A DNA stretch of 29,177 bases from the IMG/VR virus record IMGVR_UViG_3300012147_000067, positions 1-29,177 of that record; one strand, 5' to 3'. Under the pieces are notes generated by a model. It had not been told where the DNA came from. It made no database searches and saw nothing but the letters and a program-made list of their open reading frames with translations. Each line of letters opens with the position of its first letter. Position 1 is the stretch's first letter. The translations under genes and the position numbers were made by a program. This DNA comes from a virus. Positions 23,383-29,177 of this stretch are shown one piece after another.

Positions 23383-24249
23383 ATGAAAGAATACCTACGA
23401 GCACTAGAATATATTTTAGAAAACGGCAAGAATAAAAATGATAGGACTGGCACAGGAACTAAAAGTGTATTCGGCTATCAAATGCGATTTGATCTGCGCA
23501 AAGAATTTCCAGCTGTTACAACTAAGAAATTAGCGTTTCGTGGAGTAGTTAGTGAACTGCTATGGATGTTAGAAGGCAGCAGTGACGAACGCAGGCTAGC
23601 TGAAATACGTTACGAAGACAAACGAGAAAACCTTATTGGCAAAAGAACTATCTGGACAGCCAATGCTAACAAGCAGGGCAAGGACCTAGGATACACTAAT
23701 ACAGACCTAGTAAAAGAACTGGGACCAATTTATGGCCATCAATGGCGACACTGGGATGCTGCACTAGGTTACGTAGATCAAATTGCAAATGTTCTTGAAG
23801 GATTACGCAATAATCCTGATGGTCGACGACATATTGTAAGTGCGTGGAATGCCGATAAAGTAGGTGCAATGGCACTTCCTCCGTGTCATGCATTTTTCCA
23901 ATTCTATGTGTGCGACGGTGAGCTAAGCTGCCAACTGTACCAGCGCAGCGTCGATGCTCCGCTTGGACTGCCGTTTAATATTGCTAGCTACAGTTTACTG
24001 GTTCATATGTTTGCTCAGATACTAGGACTAGGAGTAGGTGAGTTTGTACACACTTCAGGTGACCTACACATATATCACAATCAAATAGACGCTGTTAGAG
24101 AGCAGCTAAAAAGAGATCCGTTACCTGGCCCTATTTTGATAATGCCAGCATTTACAAATCTAGAAGAGCTGCTTCAAACAAAAACCAGTGATTATGAGTT
24201 AATAGGTTACCAACATCACCCAGCAATAGACATTCCGTTTGCTACATAG
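23383..24249 (+). CDS. thyA: Thymidylate synthase, T4 Td-like (288 aa)
   Basis: Methylates dUMP to dTMP with methylene-THF, producing dihydrofolate. Motifs in order: DRTGTGT (20-26), FPAVTTKKLAFRG (folate/dUMP pocket), ELGPIYGHQWRHW, RRHIVSAWNADKV, MALPPCHAFFQF with the nucleophile Cys168, and LYQRSVDAPLGLPFNIASY, with VDAP in place of the common CDVF or VDVF. It carries an insertion ahead of GPIYG (about residues 66-105) compatible with phage Td enzymes, and is similar in length to T4 Td (286). It probably functions with DHFR and SHMT in this window. No intron is seen in this copy. Confidence 0.93.
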   Translation: MKEYLRALEYILENGKNKNDRTGTGTKSVFGYQMRFDLRKEFPAVTTKKLAFRGVVSELLWMLEGSSDERRLAEIRYEDKRENLIGKRTIWTANANKQGKDLGYTNTDLVKELGPIYGHQWRHWDAALGYVDQIANVLEGLRNNPDGRRHIVSAWNADKVGAMALPPCHAFFQFYVCDGELSCQLYQRSVDAPLGLPFNIASYSLLVHMFAQILGLGVGEFVHTSGDLHIYHNQIDAVREQLKRDPLPGPILIMPAFTNLEELLQTKTSDYELIGYQHHPAIDIPFAT

Positions 24250-24285
24250 AAATACTTGACCGGCATACAAAGGAAAGGGAGTAGT

Positions 24286-24537
24286 ATGAAACTAATGCAT
24301 ATGGAAGATATTAAGCCGTCACATTGGATATCGAACTTCAAAACGTCTTGTCCAGTAGTTATTAACGTTAACACTGGTTATGAAATGGCTGGCGTTATTT
24401 CTAGAGTTGTTAGGCTTTGTGAACAATGCAATAGCGACACTACTGTGGTATGGGACACTGAACATCATACAGTAATACTATGGTTTGATGATGCCAAGTG
24501 GGAAACTTATTTTTCGTTAAAAGGAATAAGGGGTTAG
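24286..24537 (+). CDS. Small unknown protein (83 aa)
   Basis: No family recognised. I start at the ATG at 24286, which has AAGGAAAGGGAG upstream; the frame extends to a TTG at 24256 without a better site. The protein is compact with mixed beta-like segments (VVINVNTGYEMAGVISRVVRL, TTVVWDTEHHTVILWFDDA). A CEQC pair and another Cys (TSCPV) could bind metal, but spacing does not fit a known zinc finger. It ends 13 bases before the bidirectional terminator. Confidence 0.55.
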   Translation: MKLMHMEDIKPSHWISNFKTSCPVVINVNTGYEMAGVISRVVRLCEQCNSDTTVVWDTEHHTVILWFDDAKWETYFSLKGIRG

Positions 24538-24550
24538 TAAAATAATATAG

Positions 24551-24587
24551 TCAAGATAAAAGGAGCCATTGGCTCCTTTTATCTTGA
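24551..24587 (+). terminator. Bidirectional terminator between convergent genes
   Basis: A perfect 17-bp stem (24551-24567 with 24571-24587) with loop ATT, and a TTTT run inside the arm on each strand, sits between the plus-strand gene ending at 24537 and the minus-strand PhoH gene ending at 24599. It can terminate both transcripts. Confidence 0.85.
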
Positions 24588-24598
24588 GTTACTAGGTG

Positions 24599-25321
24599 TT
24601 ATTCGTCTCCGTATATCTCAAGAACTTCCTTAACTGCGTCATGTCTCTCAACGTCTCCTTGTGCAAAACGGACTATGTCCAAATGAGTTAGATCTTTTGA
24701 TTCTAAGAGATTTAGGAAATTAATTAAACCGTTATCTTTAGATCGGTCTGCTTGTGCTAAGTCTCCTGTGACTGCCATATAAGACCCTTGTCCTATGCGT
24801 GTAAGCAACATCTTCATCTGTCTTTTAGTAGTCGACTGACACTCGTCTGCGACTATATACGAGTTTTTAAAGGTTCTGCCTCTCATAAAACCAAGTGGCG
24901 CTATCTCAAGTATACCTTCTTGCATCATTGCTTCTAGCTCTCTTGAATTAAAATACTCACGCAACACATCCATAATAGGTCTTACCCATGGAGCCATTTT
25001 TTCTTCTAACGTGCCTGGCAGTGCACCAATGTCTTCGTCTGTGTCAACTGCTGGTCTAGTAACCACGATCTTGTCAACTTTGCCGTCTTTGAACATTTTT
25101 ACAGCAGCTTGAACTGCTAGCATTGTTTTGCCGGTACCAGCAGGACCTACCCCGAATACAATACTTTTGCTTTCGTCAAGTAGTTTTAGTACGTATGATT
25201 CCTGTGCTATGTTTTTAGGTACGATATGAACTTGCTGTTGTTGTTTGCGTTGATTGATCTCGACTACGTTGCCGAAGTTTTTGCTAGTCTGCTTTTTAGC
25301 AGTATTTCGTTTTGCACCCAT
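24599..25321 (-). CDS. phoH: PhoH-like ATPase (240 aa)
   Basis: P-loop NTPase of the PhoH family, common in marine phages and often linked to phosphate stress, though its biochemical role is unsettled. Walker A is GPAGTGKT (59-66), the TRPAVDTDEDIGALPGTLEEKM segment is typical of the family, and Walker B appears as YIVADECQ (usual IIDEAQ). RGRTFKNS and a GDLAQ sensor (TGDLAQAD) are also present. A strong ribosome site, AAGGAGG, lies 7 bases before the ATG on the minus strand. It is the only minus-strand gene in the window and is divergent from the gene at 25457. No clear promoter could be assigned to it in the 135-base gap. Confidence 0.92.
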   Translation of the reverse strand: MGAKRNTAKKQTSKNFGNVVEINQRKQQQQVHIVPKNIAQESYVLKLLDESKSIVFGVGPAGTGKTMLAVQAAVKMFKDGKVDKIVVTRPAVDTDEDIGALPGTLEEKMAPWVRPIMDVLREYFNSRELEAMMQEGILEIAPLGFMRGRTFKNSYIVADECQSTTKRQMKMLLTRIGQGSYMAVTGDLAQADRSKDNGLINFLNLLESKDLTHLDIVRFAQGDVERHDAVKEVLEIYGDE

Positions 25322-25436
25322 TAAGTGTCCTCCTTAGGGTCGAAGAGTAAGGTAATGTTTTAGTAACCATGTTGTCCTTACACTAATATTTACCTTTTGT
25401 CGCGGATTAATAAATTAGTATAGAACTCTTATCATA

Positions 25437-25445
25437 CGATAAATA
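25437..25445 (+). promoter_or_regulatory. Late-promoter-like box CGATAAATA in a dyad
   Basis: The same nonamer as before 8072 and 9546, 20 bases before the ATG at 25457. It overlaps an 8-bp inverted repeat (ACTCTTAT at 25425-25432 and ATAAGAGT at 25443-25450), so a small hairpin or protein site could coincide with it. Confidence 0.5.
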
Positions 25446-25456
25446 AGAGTAATAGA

Positions 25457-26011
25457 ATGAGGCAACTTAAAAACATGCATGACGTATTAGATATTGTTAA
25501 GAACATTGAAAACGTTTTCGGTTCAAATACATCGTTCCAGGTGCTTAAAGACTTCGAAAGAGTCTTAGATCATCTTGACATATATGTATATGCAAACTGG
25601 ATGGAAGGCGAGGTAGTTGAAGGCCCTAATATCGAACGACACTGGGTAACCTGCTCTTTTATGTGGCCTGAAGAAGAAATGCCTGACCCAATGGGCGGCA
25701 AGCGCCTGCTAGACTACGACTGTAAGGTGCGTTATTCTAAGTCTCATCTTGTTGTGCCGAGAAAGATAGAAGAGCCAAATGACATTCGTCCTGGAACTAA
25801 GAAAGGTAAACTAGACCGTCTTCCGGTTTGGGTTGTTGAGATTCAAATGCCCAAGAAATTAATGGCAGATATTTACACAGGTTATATGGGCGATGCTTTT
25901 GAACCGCCTGAACAGACTGCTCCTCCGGCAGAAGAAACTCAACCAGCAGACGATATGGCTACCGACGAAGATATGGGTGACCCAATGGACGAAGAGGAGG
26001 CTAGTGTATGA
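25457..26011 (+). CDS. Conserved marine-phage protein of unknown function (184 aa)
   Basis: Unknown function. Well-formed soluble protein with an N-terminal helix (MRQLKNMHDVLDIVKNIENV), a mid-section VYANWMEGEVVEGPNIERHWVTCSFMWPEE (read in parts), GGKRLLDYDCKVRY and LPVWVVEIQMP. It ends in an acidic, Pro/Glu-rich tail (PPEQTAPPAEETQPADD), probably disordered. I recall similar proteins in marine T4-like phages but not their role. It is behind a late-promoter-like box and coupled by ATGA to the next gene, so a virion or assembly role is possible. An internal Met at residue 7 (25475) is an alternative start. Confidence 0.6.
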   Translation: MRQLKNMHDVLDIVKNIENVFGSNTSFQVLKDFERVLDHLDIYVYANWMEGEVVEGPNIERHWVTCSFMWPEEEMPDPMGGKRLLDYDCKVRYSKSHLVVPRKIEEPNDIRPGTKKGKLDRLPVWVVEIQMPKKLMADIYTGYMGDAFEPPEQTAPPAEETQPADDMATDEDMGDPMDEEEASV

Positions 26012-26727
26012 GTTTAACCAAAGGAGATCTTAGAGATCTAGTAGACGAGATTATAGAAATAGACTCGTACAAAAGTAAGATGGGCAGTGACGAAGACATT
26101 GTTACTGTTGCGTTCAGTACAATGACAACTGAATCAGCAACGGATCTAGCAGATTTTATAGAAAGAGGATATAGCTTTGTATTAGACGCCGACGCTACGC
26201 CGGGCGAACAAAGTGACGGAACATACAAAGTGTTCGTAGAAATTCAAAGAGACAAGGCAGTGCCGGCACAAATTGAAGAGCTAGTAAACGGTGTTAAAAA
26301 CCTTACTGATATGAAAGAGATTAAGTTTAGATACTATAAAAACTTTAGGAGTGTGCCTCTGACACAGGCTGCGCTAGAAGAAGTTATGCCAGTCGACGCT
26401 GACGAATATGATATCACAGTAAACGAGTCTAATCTAAATAACTATAAGAATTTCTTTAATAGGAGTTTTGTCGAAGACGTTAGTATGCGAGACGACATGA
26501 TAACTATTAAAAAAACATACGCTGATCCTGTTCAATTTAAGTTCATTGACTTTGGTCCTGCGCAGGAAACATTAGACAACATATCAGAATCGTTTAACGC
26601 GAACGACTTTTCAGAAATCATCTTCTTGTCTAAATATATCGGCGACTATAACATTACCAAATACGGTAATAAATTAACTTTTGAGAATGAAAACCATGTA
26701 TTGGTCTTGGAAAGAATTGTTTACTAA
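26008..26727 (+). CDS. Unknown protein (239 aa)
   Basis: No family recognised. Starts in an ATGA overlap with the upstream gene and overlaps the endolysin start by about 30 bases, so the three probably share a transcript. The sequence is acidic with mixed alpha/beta character (FSTMTTESATDLADFIERGY, KYIGDYNITKYGNKLTF), with no signal, membrane helix or obvious catalytic motif. The middle part around KNFFNRSFVEDV is followed by a beta-rich C-terminus. A late role is inferred from position only. Confidence 0.55.
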   Translation: MSLTKGDLRDLVDEIIEIDSYKSKMGSDEDIVTVAFSTMTTESATDLADFIERGYSFVLDADATPGEQSDGTYKVFVEIQRDKAVPAQIEELVNGVKNLTDMKEIKFRYYKNFRSVPLTQAALEEVMPVDADEYDITVNESNLNNYKNFFNRSFVEDVSMRDDMITIKKTYADPVQFKFIDFGPAQETLDNISESFNANDFSEIIFLSKYIGDYNITKYGNKLTFENENHVLVLERIVY

Positions 26728-27586
26728 AAAAGATAATATAGCCGCTGACTTTGCATTTACTTTTAATAGTAATATGCTAGAGGAACTGTTGACTGGAAAT
26801 ACCCACCCAGATGATTGGTTCAAAATAATGTGTAAAGTACTGCCTAAATACGAAATTACTACAGTTGAAAGAGTAGCCGGCTTTATTGCACAATGTGGTC
26901 ATGAAAGCAGAGACTTTAGTGTGCTTACAGAGAACTTAAATTATTCTGCCAGCGCACTGAACAAGATCTTTCCTAAATACTTTGAACGTGCAGGACGTAA
27001 TGCAGCAGACTACCACAGACAGCCAGAAGCGATTGCTAACATAATTTACGCTAACAGAATGGGCAATGGGGATACTGCAAGTGGCGACGGTTGGTACTAT
27101 CGTGGCGGCGGCATATTACAGCTAACGGGATTTAACAATTATAGTCAATTCGGTGCGTACATCGGTATGAGTGCACAGAGTGCGGCTGAGTATGTACGTA
27201 CCAAGGAAGGTGCCTTAGAAAGCGCATGCTGGTTCTGGAAAGAGAATAACTTAAACAGATATTGCGACAGACAAGACATCGTTGGATTAAGCAAGCGCAT
27301 TAACGGTGGCACTCACGGAATGGACGACCGAAAGGCGCGTTACATAAAGGCCACGGACGTACTAGGTGGCGATCTTGAGTCAAGTAACATAAACCTCAAT
27401 GTAATACTAAAAGAAGGTAGTAGAGGACCAACAGTGGCGCTGGTACAAGAAAAGCTAGGCATTACATCCGACGGCATTTACGGCCCGGGTACAGGGCGAG
27501 CAGTCAAGCGTTGGCAGAAAAAAGCAGGACTAGTAGCAGACGGAATTGTGGGGCCGAACACTATTAAGGCATTACTAGGAGAGTAA
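26696..27586 (+). CDS. GH19 endolysin with C-terminal peptidoglycan-binding domain (296 aa)
   Basis: Lysis enzyme predicted to cleave peptidoglycan glycan strands. The catalytic domain (first about 200 residues) has the GH19 pattern FIAQCGHESRDFSVLTENLNYS, where the Glu of HES and the Glu of TENLNYS are the expected catalytic pair, followed by YYRGGGILQLTGFNNY and the RINGGTHGMDDR region. The last 65 residues form a PG_binding_1 domain (LKEGSRGPTVALVQEKLG, DGIYGPGTGRAVKRWQKKAG, DGIVGPNTIKALLG). I prefer the ATG at 26696; ATG 26687 and a TTG at 26681 lie just upstream, within the previous gene. No signal peptide, so it depends on a holin. It is followed after 1 base by the spanin pair. Confidence 0.88.
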   Translation: MYWSWKELFTKKDNIAADFAFTFNSNMLEELLTGNTHPDDWFKIMCKVLPKYEITTVERVAGFIAQCGHESRDFSVLTENLNYSASALNKIFPKYFERAGRNAADYHRQPEAIANIIYANRMGNGDTASGDGWYYRGGGILQLTGFNNYSQFGAYIGMSAQSAAEYVRTKEGALESACWFWKENNLNRYCDRQDIVGLSKRINGGTHGMDDRKARYIKATDVLGGDLESSNINLNVILKEGSRGPTVALVQEKLGITSDGIYGPGTGRAVKRWQKKAGLVADGIVGPNTIKALLGE

Positions 27587-27587
27587 T

Positions 27588-28061
27588 ATGGGATTTAAAC
27601 TTGCAGGTGTATTTGCGTTAGTCATGCTGCTCATGGGCGGCTTGGGCTACTGGTATTACTCAGATAGTCAATCAACAATTGCTACCCTGCAGAAGAATAA
27701 TGCTGTGCTCGAAACATCTTTAGAACTTAGTGAAAGAGCTGTAAATACTCTCAAGTCTAACATTGCAACTGCTAACAACCAAATAACAGAATTGAACGAA
27801 GACTTTGCAGATATTCGATCGCAAAATAACCAGCTGGCTAATAAACTCGAAAAACACGAGTTAGGTGTGTTAGCAAGTCGTAAGCCGGGACTAGTTGAAC
27901 GAGTTATAAACAATGCAACTGAGAAAGCCAGTAGGTGTTTTGAATTATTAAGTGGCGCTGAGCTAACAGAGAAAGAAAAAAACGCAGCGTTAGCAAAAGA
28001 AGCAAACTCTGAGTGCCCGTGGTTGTTTGAAGATAAGGAGCCTGTCAATGAAAGCAACTAA
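27588..28061 (+). CDS. Inner-membrane spanin (Rz-like, 157 aa)
   Basis: Probable i-spanin. It has an N-terminal membrane anchor (LAGVFALVMLLMGGLGYWYY, about residues 4-23), then a long coiled-coil segment (about 28-93), rich in Leu/Asn/Glu/Gln. A C-terminal periplasmic part contains two Cys, in ATEKASRCFELL and SECPWLF. It lies just after the endolysin and overlaps the start of the lipoprotein gene by 14 bases, the standard Rz/Rz1 arrangement. With the outer-membrane partner it would fuse the two membranes after peptidoglycan loss. Family membership rests on architecture and position. Confidence 0.75.
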   Translation: MGFKLAGVFALVMLLMGGLGYWYYSDSQSTIATLQKNNAVLETSLELSERAVNTLKSNIATANNQITELNEDFADIRSQNNQLANKLEKHELGVLASRKPGLVERVINNATEKASRCFELLSGAELTEKEKNAALAKEANSECPWLFEDKEPVNESN

Positions 28062-28449
28062 TGTGCTAGTGCTCGTCCTGGTCGCAACCCTGCTAAGCGG
28101 GTGTAGCTTGTTTACTAAAAAGGTTGACGCTTCGTTTACTCCTATTGCTAAACCAGAATTAGTGTTGCCAGATGCTGATGAGATACGTATGCGCAGTCTC
28201 GAATGGTATATTATTACTCCTGAGAACTATCAAGAAATATTTGAAGAATTAAGACTGTCAGGAGAATCAGTAGTATTGCTAGGTCTGACCAGCAACGGCT
28301 ATGAAAGAATTAGTCTGAACCTTGGTGATATACGTGCGTTCATACAACAGCAGCAAAGCATTATCAAAGCGTACAGACAATACTATATCCAGTCAGAAAA
28401 GACTATGGACGAAATCAATAACAAGATTCAAAAGAGTAACACTGAGTAA
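28048..28449 (+). CDS. Outer-membrane spanin lipoprotein (Rz1-like, 133 aa)
   Basis: Probable o-spanin. The signal peptide ends in a clear lipobox LLSGC (15-19) with Cys19 as the lipidation site. The mature part is about 115 residues, longer than classical Rz1 (about 40) but compatible with unimolecular or longer o-spanin types, and carries a Gln-rich helix (IRAFIQQQQSIIKAYRQYY). I start at ATG 28048 with AAGGAG upstream; the open frame continues to a TTG at 28027 with no site. The overlap with the i-spanin gene supports a pair. An alternative is a phage lipoprotein of another role, for example an exclusion factor. Confidence 0.7.
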   Translation: MKATNVLVLVLVATLLSGCSLFTKKVDASFTPIAKPELVLPDADEIRMRSLEWYIITPENYQEIFEELRLSGESVVLLGLTSNGYERISLNLGDIRAFIQQQQSIIKAYRQYYIQSEKTMDEINNKIQKSNTE

Positions 28450-28582
28450 ATAGTTAAAAGAACACAGCACTTGGGACCGTTATAGTTACATAAGCCCATA
28501 GTGTGTCGGTGCTCACTACCGTTGGAACTGGGCCGCTACCTTTAGTTTTAAAAAGTGTGAGTATTATTTTAAGCAGTTACTC

Positions 28583-28590
28583 CATAAATA
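28583..28590 (+). promoter_or_regulatory. Late-promoter-like box CATAAATA
   Basis: An ATAAATA-type box 26 bases before the ATG at 28609 and just upstream of AAGGAG. One base from the T4 late consensus TATAAATA. Confidence 0.45.
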
Positions 28591-28608
28591 TAACAAGGAG
28601 TGACTATC

Positions 28609-28905
28609 ATGGACAATATGGCAAAATTTGACAACAACGATGACGGTAAACTTACTGCAACTGAGTTTGCTCTCTATAAAGAAAATGAAACACTAATAGC
28701 TGACCTTGCTAAGCAAAATGACCAATCGAAGATGGCGTGGACTGCTATAATGACTATGCTGATTTTCACTGCGTTGTTATTCATGCCGTTTGTAGATGTT
28801 GATCGAGTTGCTGCTCTGGCAGATATGATCGACTTATTCTATCTTGCACAAGCAGGCATAGTAGGTGCATTTATGGGCGCAACCGCTTGGATGAAACGTA
28901 AGTAA
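28609..28905 (+). CDS. EF-hand membrane protein, possible holin (98 aa)
   Basis: Residues 8-19 form a perfect 12-position EF-hand calcium-binding loop: D8, N10, D12, G13, K14, L15 and E19, in FDNNDDGKLTATEF. Two hydrophobic helices follow, about residues 46-63 (WTAIMTMLIFTALLFMPF) and 77-93 (FYLAQAGIVGAFMGATAW), and the protein ends MKRK. The two-helix layout, small size and position right after the endolysin and spanins suggest a holin, but no holin family is recognised. I use ATG 28609 with AAGGAG 8 bases upstream; a GTG at 28600 overlaps the ribosome site. If the EF-hand lies in the cytoplasm or periplasm, Ca2+ could set its timing; this is speculation. Confidence 0.65.
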   Translation: MDNMAKFDNNDDGKLTATEFALYKENETLIADLAKQNDQSKMAWTAIMTMLIFTALLFMPFVDVDRVAALADMIDLFYLAQAGIVGAFMGATAWMKRK

Positions 28906-28950
28906 TATCAAGATCTTCTAATATACTACTAGTCTCAGATAAGTAAGAGC

Positions 28951-29177
28951 ATGGACTACTATAACTTACTAAATGTTAAAAAATCAGCAACCGTTGAAGA
29001 GATTAAAAAATCTTATAGATCACTAGCAATGAAACATCACCCTGATCGGGGTGGTGACCCTGACACGTTTAAAAGTATTAACGAAGCATATGATATATTA
29101 GGCAATGCGGTCAAACGAGCTGCATATGATAACCCTCCAAACAACCACCAGTTCAATAGTCAAAATTTTACTCACCC
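28951..29177 (+). CDS. J-domain (DnaJ-like) protein, 3' end outside the window
   Basis: Partial gene that starts [18 protein letters not shown] and continues [20 protein letters not shown], with the HPD tripeptide (residues 30-32) that stimulates the Hsp70 ATPase. It then reads [13 protein letters not shown], the usual helix III/IV of J domains. The frame stays open through the window end. It may act as a co-chaperone of host DnaK, complementing the gp31-like protein, or as a phage-specific J-protein. Whether a Gly/Phe or zinc region follows cannot be seen. The ribosome site is weak (GTAAGAG). Confidence 0.85.
   Translation, partial: MDYYNLLNVKKSATVEEIKKSYRSLAMKHHPDRGGDPDTFKSINEAYDILGNAVKRAAYDNPPNNHQFNSQNFTH

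Noticed and set aside
24256-24285. TTG start for the 83-residue protein
   Set aside because: The ATG at 24286 has a strong purine-rich ribosome site, while the TTG has none.
1-29177. tRNA genes, CRISPR arrays, integrase or transposase
   Set aside because: No cloverleaf-compatible stretch with a T-loop GTTCGA core, no spaced identical repeats and no recombinase motif were seen on either strand.

Overview
The window is a block of a tailed-phage genome, most likely a T4-like myovirus of a marine type infecting a Gram-negative bacterium. The call rests on the gene set: very long tail-fibre and baseplate-associated proteins with the repeated ATK-x-YVD signature, a gp44-type sliding-clamp loader, a gp31/GroES-like co-chaperonin, PhoH, MazG, thymidylate synthase, a DexA-like exonuclease, and a lysis cassette with a two-component spanin. 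Late-promoter-like ATAAATA boxes stand just upstream of several structural genes. No ribosomal, host-housekeeping or integrase gene is visible. The host is not identified by the sequence; the lipoprotein o-spanin implies an outer membrane.

Layout. (1) 47-13870 holds the tail structural genes: a 2648-residue fibre protein, two smaller fibre-like proteins, a 1156-residue protein with putative Ig (He_PIG-like) repeats, and two small proteins. (2) 13880-15564 holds a stand-alone piece resembling the DnaE palm, a conserved small basic protein, a co-chaperonin and MazG. (3) 15565-16170 is about 600 bases without a convincing gene. It starts with four 10-bp direct repeats and continues into a hairpin-rich stretch that looks like a structured RNA. 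(4) 16171-18378 holds small early-type genes, a sigma70-like promoter, a 56-residue membrane protein and a DEDDh exonuclease. (5) 18379-20949 holds serine hydroxymethyltransferase and a clamp loader whose Walker A motif is interrupted by a 159-residue mini-intein. (6) 21011-22289 holds four consecutive paralogous two-helix membrane proteins behind their own sigma70-like promoter. (7) 22267-24537 holds DHFR, small proteins and thymidylate synthase. (8) PhoH, the only minus-strand gene, is bounded by a bidirectional terminator. (9) 25457-28905 holds two conserved unknowns and a lysis cassette: GH19 endolysin, i-spanin, o-spanin, and an EF-hand membrane protein that may be the holin. (10) The window ends inside a J-domain protein.

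How the genes fit together. SHMT, DHFR and thymidylate synthase form a complete folate/thymidylate cycle on one phage segment, which with MazG supplies or cleans the dNTP pool for the phage replisome (clamp loader, exonuclease). The co-chaperonin and J-domain protein probably steer host chaperones to phage structural proteins. The most distinctive unexplained parts are the four-gene membrane-protein array, the structured RNA region, the clamp-loader mini-intein, the isolated DnaE-like fragment and the EF-hand membrane protein. All identifications come from reading motifs by eye; no database search was run.
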